The notes under the pieces are model-generated. The model did not search any database. It saw nothing but the letters and a program-made list of their open reading frames with translations, and was not told the DNA's origin. This document shows positions 17,223-25,359 of a stretch of DNA of 64,000 nucleotides, one piece after another. The translations under genes and the position numbers were made by a program. This stretch comes from JANQOH01 sp965242575 (GTDB taxonomy: Bacteria; Pseudomonadota; Alphaproteobacteria; UBA7887), in NCBI GenBank assembly GCA_965242575.1, contig OZ251461.1:868001-932000 (forward strand). The letters are read 5' to 3'. Within the stretch, counting starts at the first letter, position 1, and the number at the start of each line of letters is the position of its first letter.

Positions 17223-18008
17223 TCAGCCGATGAAATCGGCGACGAGGCGGGCGGCCTCCTCCGGGCGGTCGAGCTCGGGGCGATGGGCGGCGGCGGCGAG
17301 GACGCGAACCTCCGCCGGGCCGGACACGCCGGCGGCGAAACGGTCGGCGTAGGAGCGCGGGAGGATGCGGTCCTCCGCGCCCCACAACAACAGGGTCGGG
17401 CAGGCGATGCGGCCCAGGCGGCGGGCCAGGCCGGTGTCGCCGAGCGGCCAGAAAGCGCGCGCCGACGCCTCCAGCGCCCGCGTCTGCTCTATCGGCCACT
17501 CCACCGAATTGGCGCCCTCCGGCGCGGCGACAAGCGCCTTCCACACCGCCGGGTCGTGGCACATCAGCCCCGGCAGGTCGGGCTTGCGCTGGCCCCACGG
17601 GTCGGCCATCGGCTCGGCCTCGTCGCACAGGCCCCACGGAGCGATCAGCGCCAGCCTGGCGCAGGAATCGGGCCAGAACGCCGCAACCTCGGCCGCGAAG
17701 GCGCCGCCGGGGCCGCCGCCCACCAGCGCCGCCGCGCCGTCCAGCCCGGCGGCCGTCAGCAGGTCGCGCGCGGCGAGGACCCAGTCGATATGCGCGTCGA
17801 GCCGGCGATGCCCCTCGCCGCCGGGGTAGCCGGGCAGCGACGGCGCGATGACCGTGTAGCGCTCGGCCAGCGCGTCGAGGAAGGGGATCCACTTCGGCAA
17901 CCCGCCATGCCCCGGCAGGTAGCCGACCGCCGGCCCGGCGCCCTTGCGCCACACCCGGCACGGCGCGCCGTTGACCTCGACGAACGCCGACTCCGGTTCG
18001 GCGGGCAC
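17223..18008 (-). CDS. Alpha/beta-hydrolase-fold protein lacking the nucleophile serine
   Basis: 261 residues from GTG 18008, which abuts the stop of the upstream oxidoreductase (TAAGTG). Alpha/beta fold: YLPGHGGLPKWIPFLDAL carries the oxyanion-loop HGG, and LLWGAEDRILP and AAAHRPELDRP supply the acid and His. The nucleophile elbow should read GxSxG; here it is LVGGGPGGAF, so Ser is Gly. The codon reads plainly in the sequence. It may be a non-catalytic relative or use another mechanism. It is the last gene of a four-gene operon with a flavin oxidoreductase, a desaturase-like protein and a DUF6166 protein, so a role in that unknown pathway is likely. Confidence 0.8.
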   Translation of the reverse strand: MPAEPESAFVEVNGAPCRVWRKGAGPAVGYLPGHGGLPKWIPFLDALAERYTVIAPSLPGYPGGEGHRRLDAHIDWVLAARDLLTAAGLDGAAALVGGGPGGAFAAEVAAFWPDSCARLALIAPWGLCDEAEPMADPWGQRKPDLPGLMCHDPAVWKALVAAPEGANSVEWPIEQTRALEASARAFWPLGDTGLARRLGRIACPTLLLWGAEDRILPRSYADRFAAGVSGPAEVRVLAAAAHRPELDRPEEAARLVADFIG

Positions 18009-19289
18009 TTATTCGGCCGCCTCGGCCGCCGCCCAGGCCACCGGGTCCGGCGCGGCGCGGTCGGCGAGCGCCATCGGCCGCGGCCACCAGCGGTTCTCCC
18101 ACTCGCTCCACAGGTCGGCGAGCTGCGGCATCACCTTCTCGGCGTAGAGGCGGGTGTTGTAGTTCGCCAGCTCCTTGCCCATGTTGCCGAATTGCAGCAG
18201 CAGCATGAGCTGGCCGAAGCGCAGTTCGGTCGCGACCTCGCGCAGTTTCTCGGCCACTTGGTCCGGCGTTCCGACGATGACGTAGCCGTTGTCGAGGATG
18301 GCGTCGAACTCGCGCGCCTTCTTGTCCACCCCGGCGATGGCGCGCTTGCTGCGCAGCGCCGCCTGCCCGACCTGGCTTTCGACGCCGGCGCGGATCGTCG
18401 CCTCGGTGGCGTAGCCCGGCGGGGTCGCGAAGCGCGGATCGATGTGCAGGCAGCGGCCGTAGAAGTATTCGGCGGGTTCGCGGTAGAGCTCGCGCGCCTC
18501 GCGCTCGGTCTCGGCGACGCCGACGAACTGGAGGAAGCCGGCGCGGTAGGGGTTGCGGTCCTTGCCGAGCCGCGCCATCTCGTCCCAGAAGCCCTGCATC
18601 GTCTGGCGCGCCGCCTTGTAGCCGTAATAGGACAGGTAGCAATAGACGTAGTCCATGCGGGCGCACCACCGCCACGTCTCCACCGACCCGCCGCCGGGGA
18701 TCCAGATCGGCGGGTGCGGGCGCTGGATCGGGCGCGGCCAGGCGTTGACGTAGCGCTGGCTGTTGAACCGCCCGGCGAAGGCGAAGGTGTCGGGCTCGGT
18801 CCACGCGCGGAGGACCAGGTCGTGCGCCTCGTAATAGCGCTCGCGCAGTTGCGACGGGTTCTGCCCGTAGGCGTAGCAGGTGTCCATCGGTGAGCCGACC
18901 GGGAACCCGGCGATGAGCCGCCCGCCGGATATGCAGTCGATCATCGCGAATTCCTCCGCGACGCGGGTCGGCGGGTTGTAGAGCGCCAGGCTGTTGCCCA
19001 TGACGCAGATCGCCGCCTCCGGCGCCGCCCGGCGCGCCAGCGCGCTCGCGACCAGGTTCGGCGACGGCATCAACCCGTAGCCGTTGGAGTGGTGTTCGTT
19101 GCAGCACACCGCGTCGAGGCCGGCCCGGGCGGCGAACTCCATCTCGTCCATGAACGCGTTGTACATGGCGTGCGCGCGTTCGGGCCGGAACAGGCTGGAG
19201 TGGATATCGACCCACACCGAGGGGTGGTTCTCCCGGAAGTCGTCCGGCAGCTCGGTGTAGGGCATCAGGTGGAACCAGAGGTGTTTCAC
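18009..19289 (-). CDS. LLM-class (luciferase-like) flavin-dependent oxidoreductase
   Basis: 426 residues from GTG 19289, overlapping the upstream stop (GTGA) with GGAG eleven bases ahead. Bacterial-luciferase-like fold binding FMN or F420: AGLDAVCCNEHHSNGYG near 60, DCISGGRLIAGFPVGSP near 115, PHPPIWIPGGGSVETW near 205 and a late GTPDQVAEKL. The CISGGR and PxWIPG motifs are diagnostic. These enzymes oxidise or hydroxylate small molecules such as alkanes, sulfonates or polyketides; the substrate here is unknown. The adjacent hydrolase-fold protein and di-iron hydroxylase-like protein suggest a catabolic or lipid-modifying pathway. Confidence 0.88.
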   Translation of the reverse strand: MKHLWFHLMPYTELPDDFRENHPSVWVDIHSSLFRPERAHAMYNAFMDEMEFAARAGLDAVCCNEHHSNGYGLMPSPNLVASALARRAAPEAAICVMGNSLALYNPPTRVAEEFAMIDCISGGRLIAGFPVGSPMDTCYAYGQNPSQLRERYYEAHDLVLRAWTEPDTFAFAGRFNSQRYVNAWPRPIQRPHPPIWIPGGGSVETWRWCARMDYVYCYLSYYGYKAARQTMQGFWDEMARLGKDRNPYRAGFLQFVGVAETEREARELYREPAEYFYGRCLHIDPRFATPPGYATEATIRAGVESQVGQAALRSKRAIAGVDKKAREFDAILDNGYVIVGTPDQVAEKLREVATELRFGQLMLLLQFGNMGKELANYNTRLYAEKVMPQLADLWSEWENRWWPRPMALADRAAPDPVAWAAAEAAE

Positions 19290-20065
19290 GGCGCGGCTCC
19301 CTCCGGCAGGGGCGTGCGCGCGGCGCGGCGCAGGTCGCCGCGCACGTGCTCGGTCGAGTAGCCGTTGAACAGGTGCCCCAGCAGGCCGCGGTCGAGGTCG
19401 GAGGTCCCGAACAGCCAGTCGGCGATGGGGAAGGTCAGGTTCATGTTCCGCTCCATCATCAGCGATTGCGCGTGGTGCGCGGCGTGGTGGCGGCGGATGG
19501 TGTTGACGAACGGGCAGTGGCGCACGAACCGGCCCTCGTCCACGTGGCAACAGAAATGCATGAACTCGTAGGTGAGGTACACCCCGGTGGTCGTGCACAT
19601 CAGCAGCCAGCCGCAATTGGGCGAGAACAGCCAGCCGACCGCCGCCGCGCCGGGGATCGACATCAGCACGAACACCACCAGCGCGTAGGGCGGGAAGAAC
19701 GTCACCCGCCAGTCGCGCGGCCCGGCGAAGCGCATCTCCGTGTCGGTGAAGAACTGGTGGTGCATCAGCGTGTGGCGGCGGTAGATCGCCCGCAGCGCGG
19801 CGGACTTCTGCGGCCGGTGCATGACGTGGCGGTGCAGGAGCCACTCGAAAACGTTGCACAGCAGGAACACGACCGGGACGGTGAGCCACTCCCACCACGC
19901 GACGGCGGTTATGTGGGCGGTATAGACGTAGAAGGCGAGCGCGCCGATGGCGTAGATGACCGCTACGTGCAGCGCGCCGCTGTACCAGCTGTTGACGCGC
20001 CGGCGGTATTCGGCGCGGTAGGCGCGCTGGCGGTCGTTCATGGCGCTGGCCGCGAGTTCCGTCAT
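19286..20065 (-). CDS. Fatty-acid hydroxylase / sterol-desaturase-like membrane protein
   Basis: 259 residues with about four membrane segments. The di-iron histidine clusters of the fatty acid hydroxylase superfamily are visible: HRHVMH near 98, HTLMHH near 119, and HHAAHHAQ near 207, with an extra HFCCH before the last. Such integral membrane enzymes hydroxylate or desaturate lipids using O2. ATG 20065 has GGGAGGGAAC upstream and overlaps the stop of the DUF6166 gene (ATGA); its own stop overlaps the oxidoreductase start. Substrate not inferable. Confidence 0.85.
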   Translation of the reverse strand: MTELAASAMNDRQRAYRAEYRRRVNSWYSGALHVAVIYAIGALAFYVYTAHITAVAWWEWLTVPVVFLLCNVFEWLLHRHVMHRPQKSAALRAIYRRHTLMHHQFFTDTEMRFAGPRDWRVTFFPPYALVVFVLMSIPGAAAVGWLFSPNCGWLLMCTTTGVYLTYEFMHFCCHVDEGRFVRHCPFVNTIRRHHAAHHAQSLMMERNMNLTFPIADWLFGTSDLDRGLLGHLFNGYSTEHVRGDLRRAARTPLPEGAAP

Positions 20066-20379
20066 GGTCCGTTCCCTCCCCCGGTTTCCGGCATGGCGCG
20101 GAGCGCCGCGTCGATGTCGGCCCCGGTCATTTCCCACTCGTTCTCGAAATTGGCGACGACGGCGCGCATGAACGGCGCGCACAGCGCGAGCGCGCGCGTA
20201 TCGTCGCCGGTGTGGTCGGCGAGCAGGGCGAGCGCCAGCTGCGCCGGCGCCGCGCCCTCGTAGGTCCACTCGAACCCGCGGTCGGTGAACCGCTTGAGGT
20301 CGGCGCGCTCCGCCAGCGGCGCGCCGTCCGCGGTGACGACGACGCCGTCGATGGTCCGCTCCCCGCGATAGATCGTCAT
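20062..20379 (-). CDS. DUF6166-like small protein
   Basis: 105 residues. Reads MTIYRGERTIDGVVV, then GFEWTYEGAAPAQLALALLA and DIDAALRAM at the end, which is the layout I know from DUF6166 proteins, a family without assigned function found near mobile or regulatory genes. First gene of the four-gene operon 20379-17223; overlaps the desaturase-like gene by four bases. Cytoplasmic, no signal peptide. Confidence 0.6.
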   Translation of the reverse strand: MTIYRGERTIDGVVVTADGAPLAERADLKRFTDRGFEWTYEGAAPAQLALALLADHTGDDTRALALCAPFMRAVVANFENEWEMTGADIDAALRAMPETGGGNGP

Positions 20380-20407
20380 GGCGCGCGGATCACGTCCGCC
20401 CGATCCG

Positions 20408-20710
20408 TTACGGCGCGCCGCCGAAAATTTCCACGAAGCCGAATATCAACCCCGCGGTTAACGCCGTCTGCGCAATGACGATCCCGATCGCCACCTTGAG
20501 CATATCCGCCTTGAGATTGGCGAGATCGGCTTTCGTCGCGCAGTCCTCGATCTTGTTCTCCAGGCGGCGGATATCGGTCTTGGTGGCGAGGCCGGCGCGC
20601 CCGTCGCGAATGGCGACGGCGGCGGCTTCGGCCTGGCGCTTGGCGAAGCCGGCGGACTCGAGTTCACGCGCCACCGCCAAGGTGTCGAAATCGGCTACGG
20701 TTCCGGTCAT
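20408..20710 (-). CDS. Small coiled-coil membrane-anchored protein, CCDC90/DUF1640-like
   Basis: 100 residues. DTLAVARELESAGFAKRQAE is the N-terminal head typical of CCDC90-type proteins; residues 38-72 (TKTDIRRLENKIED, TKADLANLKADM) form a heptad coiled coil; the last 28 residues are one membrane helix (AIGIVIAQTALTAGLIFGF). Such proteins are common, short and of unknown role in alphaproteobacteria. It is divergent from cobL and 28 bp upstream of the DUF6166 operon, with no obvious link to either. Confidence 0.75.
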   Translation of the reverse strand: MTGTVADFDTLAVARELESAGFAKRQAEAAAVAIRDGRAGLATKTDIRRLENKIEDCATKADLANLKADMLKVAIGIVIAQTALTAGLIFGFVEIFGGAP

Positions 20711-20815
20711 GCGAAGAGCCTATATGACCGATCGCCGCGCCGCAACCCCCCGTTTCATGCATGGAAAGGCCGGCGCGTGTGGTATCGACGGGCCCGGATG
20801 GGGGCGGGACGCGGA

Positions 20816-22048
20816 ATGGCGGAGAAACGGCGCGGCGCGGACGGCGCATGGCTCTCGGTCGTCGGCGTCGGCGAGGAGGGGGCGGACGGGCTCGGCCCCC
20901 GGGCGCGGGCGTTGCTCGACTCCGCCGAGGTCCTCGCCGGGGGGCGGCGGCATCTGGCGATGATCCCCGATGACGGGCGGCCGCGCCTGCCGTGGCCGCG
21001 CCCGTTCGCGGCGGGAGTCGACGCGCTGCTCGCGCTGCGCCCGCGCCGCGTATGCGTCCTTGCGACCGGCGACCCGATGCATTACGGCGTCGGCGCGGCG
21101 CTGGCGCGGCGGGTTCCGCCGGAGGAAATGACGGTGGTCCCGGCGGCGGACGCCTTCGCGCTCGCCTGCGCCGAGCTCAAATGGCCGCGCGCGGAGGTGG
21201 CGACCCTGTCGCTGCACGCGCGGCCCGTTGCGGCGCTGGCGGCATATCTCCGGCCCGGCGCGCGGCTGCTGGCGCTCTCCCGCGACGGGGCGACGCCGGC
21301 CGCCTGCGCCCGGCTGCTCGCGGCGCGCGGCTACGGCGACAGCGCGATGTCCGTGCTCGAACATATGGGCGGGCCGCAATTCCGCCGCCGCGACAGGCGA
21401 GCGCGCGACTGGCCGGAGGCACCCGCCGCCGCCCTCAACGCCATCGCCATTCTCTGCGCCGCCGGCGCGGGCGCCCCGCCGCCGCCGGGACTCGTCCCCG
21501 GCCTCGCCGACGCCGCCTACGAACACGACGGCCAGCTCACCAAGCGCGAGGTCCGCGCGGCGACGCTGGCGGCGCTCGCGCCCGCGCCCGGCGAACTGTT
21601 GTGGGACGTGGGCGCGGGGGCGGGTTCGATCGCCGTCGAATGGCTGCGCGCGCACCCCGCCTGCCGCGCCGTCGCCGTCGAGCGCGACCCGGCGCGCGCG
21701 GCGCGCATCCGCCGCAACGCCGAGGCGCTGGGCGCGGACCGCCTCGAGGTCGCCGCCGGCGAAGCGCCCGGCGCGCTCGCCGGGCTGGCGGCGCCCGACG
21801 CGGCGTTCATCGGCGGCGGCGCGGCGGACGCTGCGGTGTGGGACGCCTGCCGCGCCGCGCTGCGGCCGGGCGGGCGGCTGGTCGCCAACTCCGTCACCGC
21901 CGCCGGCGAGGCGCGCCTACTGGAGCGCCAGGCGCGCCACGGCGGCGCGCTTGCGCGCATCGCGGTCTCCCGCGCCGAGCCGCTGGGCGGCGGCCTCGTC
22001 TGGCGCGCGCTCGCGCCGGTGACGCAACTCGCGCAGGTCAAATCGTGA
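20816..22048 (+). CDS. cobL: Precorrin-6Y C5,15-methyltransferase (decarboxylating), CobL (CbiE-CbiT fusion)
   Basis: 410 residues. Bifunctional aerobic-pathway enzyme that methylates C5 and C15 of the corrin ring and removes the acetate carboxyl at C12. N-terminal CbiE-type domain (LSVVGVGEEGADGLGPRAR; ATGDPMHYGVGAAL) to about residue 200, then the CbiT-type domain beginning LTKREVRAATLAALAP with the SAM motif LLWDVGAGAGSIAVEWLRA. ATG 20816 follows a weak GGGGCGGG; upstream ATGs at 20777 and 20798 are possible. No cobalamin riboswitch is visible in the 105-bp gap before it. First gene of four overlapping cob genes. Confidence 0.92.
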   Translation: MAEKRRGADGAWLSVVGVGEEGADGLGPRARALLDSAEVLAGGRRHLAMIPDDGRPRLPWPRPFAAGVDALLALRPRRVCVLATGDPMHYGVGAALARRVPPEEMTVVPAADAFALACAELKWPRAEVATLSLHARPVAALAAYLRPGARLLALSRDGATPAACARLLAARGYGDSAMSVLEHMGGPQFRRRDRRARDWPEAPAAALNAIAILCAAGAGAPPPPGLVPGLADAAYEHDGQLTKREVRAATLAALAPAPGELLWDVGAGAGSIAVEWLRAHPACRAVAVERDPARAARIRRNAEALGADRLEVAAGEAPGALAGLAAPDAAFIGGGAADAAVWDACRAALRPGGRLVANSVTAAGEARLLERQARHGGALARIAVSRAEPLGGGLVWRALAPVTQLAQVKS

Positions 22049-22752
22049 CGGGGACGGTGTACGGCCTCGGAGTCGGCCCCGGCGACCCGGAGCTGATCAC
22101 CCTCAAGGCGCTGCGCCTGTTGCGCGCCGCGTCGCTCGTCGTCTATCCTGCGCCGGAGGAGGGCGAGAGCCTGACCCGCGCCATCGTCGCGCCGCATCTC
22201 GACGGCGGCCGGGAGGAAATGGCGATCCGCGTGCCCATGTCGGCGGCGCGCTTCCCGGCGGACGCGATTTACGACCGCGCGGCGGCGGCGATCGCGGCGC
22301 GCGCCGCCGCCGGCGGCGACGTGGCGGCGCTGTGCGAAGGCGACCCCTTCCTCTACGGTTCGTTCATGTACCTGTTCGCCCGCCTCGCGGAGCGCGTCCC
22401 CGTCGAGGTCGTTCCCGGCGTGTCGTCGCTGACCGCCTGCGCGGCGCGGCTGGGCTTCCCGCTCGCGGCGCGCGACGACGTGCTGAGCGTGATCCCCGCC
22501 AGCCTCGCCGAGGCGGAGCTGGCGCGCCGCATCGACGCCGCCGACGCCGCCGCGGTGGTGAAGGTGGGGCGGCATTTCGCCAAACTGCGCCGCGTGCTGG
22601 AATCCCTCGGCCTCGCCGACCGCGCGCGCTACGTCGAACACGCGACGATGGCGAGCGAGCGCGCCCCGCCGCTGGCCGCTGTGGACCCGGCCGCCGTCCC
22701 CTACTTCTCGATGGCGCTCGTCCACAAGCGCGGCGGCGCGTGGAAGCGGTGA
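22045..22752 (+). CDS. cobI: Precorrin-2 C20-methyltransferase (CobI/CbiL)
   Basis: 235 residues from GTG 22045 (GTGA overlap with cobL). SAM-dependent tetrapyrrole methylase that adds the methyl group at C20. The class signature TVYGLGVGPGDPELITLKAL is at the N-terminus, ALCEGDPFLYGSFMYLF near 90, and VVPGVSSLTACAARLG near 120. The stop overlaps the next gene's GTG. Both the cob order and the fused CobL are those of the oxygen-dependent pathway. Confidence 0.92.
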   Translation: MTGTVYGLGVGPGDPELITLKALRLLRAASLVVYPAPEEGESLTRAIVAPHLDGGREEMAIRVPMSAARFPADAIYDRAAAAIAARAAAGGDVAALCEGDPFLYGSFMYLFARLAERVPVEVVPGVSSLTACAARLGFPLAARDDVLSVIPASLAEAELARRIDAADAAAVVKVGRHFAKLRRVLESLGLADRARYVEHATMASERAPPLAAVDPAAVPYFSMALVHKRGGAWKR

Positions 22753-24539
22753 CGCCGGCGGTCGTCGCGCCCGGCGCGGGCGGGCTGGCGACGGCGCGGC
22801 GGGCGGCGGCGGCGCTCGGCGGCGCGGCGGTCCACGGCCGCGCCGGGCGCGTCGACGGCGCCGATGAAAGCTTCGCCGACACGGCGGCGCATCTGGCGGC
22901 GCTGTTCCGCGCCGGGCGGCCCATAGTCGGCGTGTGCGCGGCGGGCATCCTCGTCCGCGCGCTGGCGCCGCTGCTTGCGGGGAAGGACTCCGACCCGCCG
23001 GTAGTCGCGGTGTCGGAGGACGGCGCGCATGCGGTCCCGTTGCTCGGCGGCCACCGCGGCGCGAACCGCATGGCGCGGCGCATCGCGGCGGCGCTGGGCG
23101 GAAGCGCGGCCGTGACCACCGCCACCGACTCGCGCTTCGGCGTCGCGCTGGACGACCCGCCGCCGGGCTGGACGCTCGCCAATCCCGGCGACGCCCGCGC
23201 GTTCCTCGCCGCGCTGCTGGCGGGGGAGCGCGTCCGCGCCGCCGATCCGCCGCCCTGGATCGCCGCAAGCGCGCTGCCCCTCGACCCCGCCGGCGGCTTG
23301 GAAATCCGCGTCGACGACCGCGCCGGGGCGAAGGGTTCGCCGCGCGCGCTGCTCTACCGCCCGCGCCGGCTGGCGCTCGGCGTGGGCTGCGAACGCGGCG
23401 CGGACCCGGACGAGGCGGCGGCGCTCGCCGAGGCGGTATGCGCGGCGGCGGGTGTCTCCGGGGCGGCGGTCGCCTGCGTCGCCTCGCTCGACCTGAAGGC
23501 CGACGAGCCGGCGGTGCACGCCGTCGCGGCGCGCTTCGGCGCGCCGGCGCGGTTCTTCCCCGCCGCGCGGCTGGAGGAGGAGACGCCGCGCCTCGCCAAC
23601 CCGTCCGCCGCGGTGTTCCGCGCCGTCGGCTGCCACGGCGTGGCGGAGGCGGCGGCGCTGGCGGCGGCCGGCCCGGAGGGAGAGCTTGTCGCGCCCAAGC
23701 GCATCGCCGGGCGGGCGACCGCCGCGCTCGCCCGCGCCGCCGGAATCATCGACGCGGAGACCGCGGGCGCGCCGCGCGGCCGCCTCGCGGTGGTCGGCCT
23801 CGGCCCCGGCGGTCCCGCCTGGCGGACGCCGGAGGCGGAGGCGGCGCTCGCCGCCGCCGGCGACGTGGTGGGCTATGGCGGCTATCTCGACCTGCTCGGC
23901 CCGCCGCCGCCGGGGCAGAGCCGCCATCCCTTCCCGCTCGGCGCGGAGGAGGCGCGGGCGCGCCATGCGCTCGACTTGGCGGCGCGCGGCGGGCGCGTGG
24001 CGCTGGTCTCGTCGGGCGACCCGGGCGTGTACGCCATGGCGGCGCTGGTGTTCGAATGCCTCGACCGGGGCGGGCGCGCCGACTGGCGCCGCGTCGACGT
24101 CCGGGTGGCGCCGGGGGTCTCCGCCATGCAGGCGGCGGCGGCGCGGGCGGGCGCGCCGCTGGGGCACGATTTCTGCGCCGTGTCGCTCTCCGACCTGCTG
24201 ACCCCGTGGGCGGTCGTGGAGAAGCGCCTGCGCGCGGCGGCGGCGGGGGATTTCGTCGTCGCGCTCTACAACCCGGCCTCGGCGCGCCGCCGCGCCGCGC
24301 TCGATGCGGCGCGGCGCATCCTGCTCGCCGCGCGCGCGCCCGAAACCCCGGTGGTGCTGGCGCGCGACCTGGGCCGCCCCGGCGAGACGGCGCGGCGGAC
24401 GACCCTCGCCGCGCTCTCCGCCGCCGACGCCGACATGCGCACCGTCGTGCTGGTCGGCGCCGCGGCGACCCGCGTCGCGGAAGGCGGAGAGTGGGTCTAT
24501 ACGCCGCGCGGCTACCGCGTCGGCGGCGGCGGCGGATGA
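22749..24539 (+). CDS. cobJ: CbiG/CobE - CobJ fusion: precorrin-3B C17-methyltransferase with hydrolase-like N-terminus
   Basis: 596 residues from GTG 22749. Residues 1 to about 210 resemble the CbiG N-terminal and middle domains (GVCAAGILVRALAPLLAGK; PLLGGHRGANRMARRIA); about 210-335 is the CbiG C-terminal/CobE domain (LGVGCERGADPDEAAAL; ASLDLKADEPAVHAVA); from about 340 it is CobJ (LAVVGLGPGGPAWRTPEAEA; VSSGDPGVYAMAALVFE; FVVALYNPASARRR). CobJ contracts the macrocycle while methylating C17; CbiG opens the ring lactone in the anaerobic route and CobE is an accessory protein in the aerobic one. Such fusions are known in alphaproteobacteria. Overlaps cobM by four bases. Confidence 0.9.
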   Translation: MTPAVVAPGAGGLATARRAAAALGGAAVHGRAGRVDGADESFADTAAHLAALFRAGRPIVGVCAAGILVRALAPLLAGKDSDPPVVAVSEDGAHAVPLLGGHRGANRMARRIAAALGGSAAVTTATDSRFGVALDDPPPGWTLANPGDARAFLAALLAGERVRAADPPPWIAASALPLDPAGGLEIRVDDRAGAKGSPRALLYRPRRLALGVGCERGADPDEAAALAEAVCAAAGVSGAAVACVASLDLKADEPAVHAVAARFGAPARFFPAARLEEETPRLANPSAAVFRAVGCHGVAEAAALAAAGPEGELVAPKRIAGRATAALARAAGIIDAETAGAPRGRLAVVGLGPGGPAWRTPEAEAALAAAGDVVGYGGYLDLLGPPPPGQSRHPFPLGAEEARARHALDLAARGGRVALVSSGDPGVYAMAALVFECLDRGGRADWRRVDVRVAPGVSAMQAAAARAGAPLGHDFCAVSLSDLLTPWAVVEKRLRAAAAGDFVVALYNPASARRRAALDAARRILLAARAPETPVVLARDLGRPGETARRTTLAALSAADADMRTVVLVGAAATRVAEGGEWVYTPRGYRVGGGGG

Positions 24540-25315
24540 CGGTCCATTTCATCGGCGCGGGGCCGGGCGCGGCGGACCTGATCACGGTGCGCGGGCGGGC
24601 GCTGGTCGCGCGCTGCCCGGTATGCCTCTACGCCGGCTCGCTGGTTCCGCCGGAGGTCGTGGCCGTCGCGCCCGCCGGCGCGCGCGTCGTCGACACCGCG
24701 CCGCTGACCCTCGACGCCATCGTGGCGGAAATGCGCGCCGCCGACGCGGCGGGGCGCGACGTGGCGCGCGTGCATTCCGGCGACCCGTCGCTCTACGGCG
24801 CGCTGGCCGAACAGGCGCGCCGCCTCGACGCGCTGGGGATCGCGTGGGACGTGACTCCGGGCGTCCCCGCCTTCGCCGCCGCCGCCGCCGCGCTGCGCGC
24901 CGAACTGACCCTCCCCGGAGTGGCGCAGACGGTCGTCCTCACGCGGACGGCGGGCAAGGCCACCGCGATGCCGCCGGGCGAGGAGCTGGAGCGCCTCGCC
25001 GCCTCCGGCGCGACGCTGGCGATCCACCTGTCGATCCGCAATTTGCGCGCGGTGGAGCGGGCGCTGGTCCCGGCCTACGGCGCCGATTGCCCCGCCGCCG
25101 TCGTCCACCGCGCCAGCTGGCCCGACCAGCGCATCCTGCGCGGAACGCTGGCGGACATCCGCGCCCGCGTCCGCGCGGCGCGGATCACGCGCACCGCGAC
25201 GATCCTCGTGGGCCGCGTCCTCGACCCTGCGGGGTTCGCCGACAGCGCGCTTTACAGCCCCGCCCACGCCCACCTGCTGCGCCCCCGGCGCGCCTTGACT
25301 TCCGCGCCGGAATAA
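24536..25315 (+). CDS. cobM: Precorrin-4 C11-methyltransferase (CobM/CbiF)
   Basis: 259 residues; ATG 24536 overlaps the preceding stop (ATGA). Adds the methyl group at C11. VHFIGAGPGAADLITVRG opens the protein as in all CobM/CbiF, then CPVCLYAGSLVPPEVV, VHSGDPSLYGALAEQ and TPGVPAFAAAAAALRAELT. The last of four cob genes here; cobG, cobH, cobK and the later amidation genes are not in the window. The product, cobalamin, is the cofactor of the mutase at 31619-33769. Confidence 0.93.
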   Translation: MTVHFIGAGPGAADLITVRGRALVARCPVCLYAGSLVPPEVVAVAPAGARVVDTAPLTLDAIVAEMRAADAAGRDVARVHSGDPSLYGALAEQARRLDALGIAWDVTPGVPAFAAAAAALRAELTLPGVAQTVVLTRTAGKATAMPPGEELERLAASGATLAIHLSIRNLRAVERALVPAYGADCPAAVVHRASWPDQRILRGTLADIRARVRAARITRTATILVGRVLDPAGFADSALYSPAHAHLLRPRRALTSAPE

Positions 25316-25323
25316 TGTATAGG
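25295..25323 (+). promoter_or_regulatory. Promoter for the downstream lipoprotein gene
   Basis: TTGACT at 25295-25300 and TATAGG at 25318-25323 are 17 bases apart, with TG directly before the -10 (extended form). It overlaps the last codons of cobM and would start a transcript near 25330, thirty bases ahead of the lipoprotein ATG. Confidence 0.55.
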
Positions 25324-25359
25324 CGCGCGGCGTTCCAGCCCCGAAGGGAAAGAGCGGCC

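Noticed and set aside
20711..20815. Cobalamin riboswitch upstream of cobL
   Set aside because: The gap is only about 105 bp and I see no B12-box-like element; too short for the structure.
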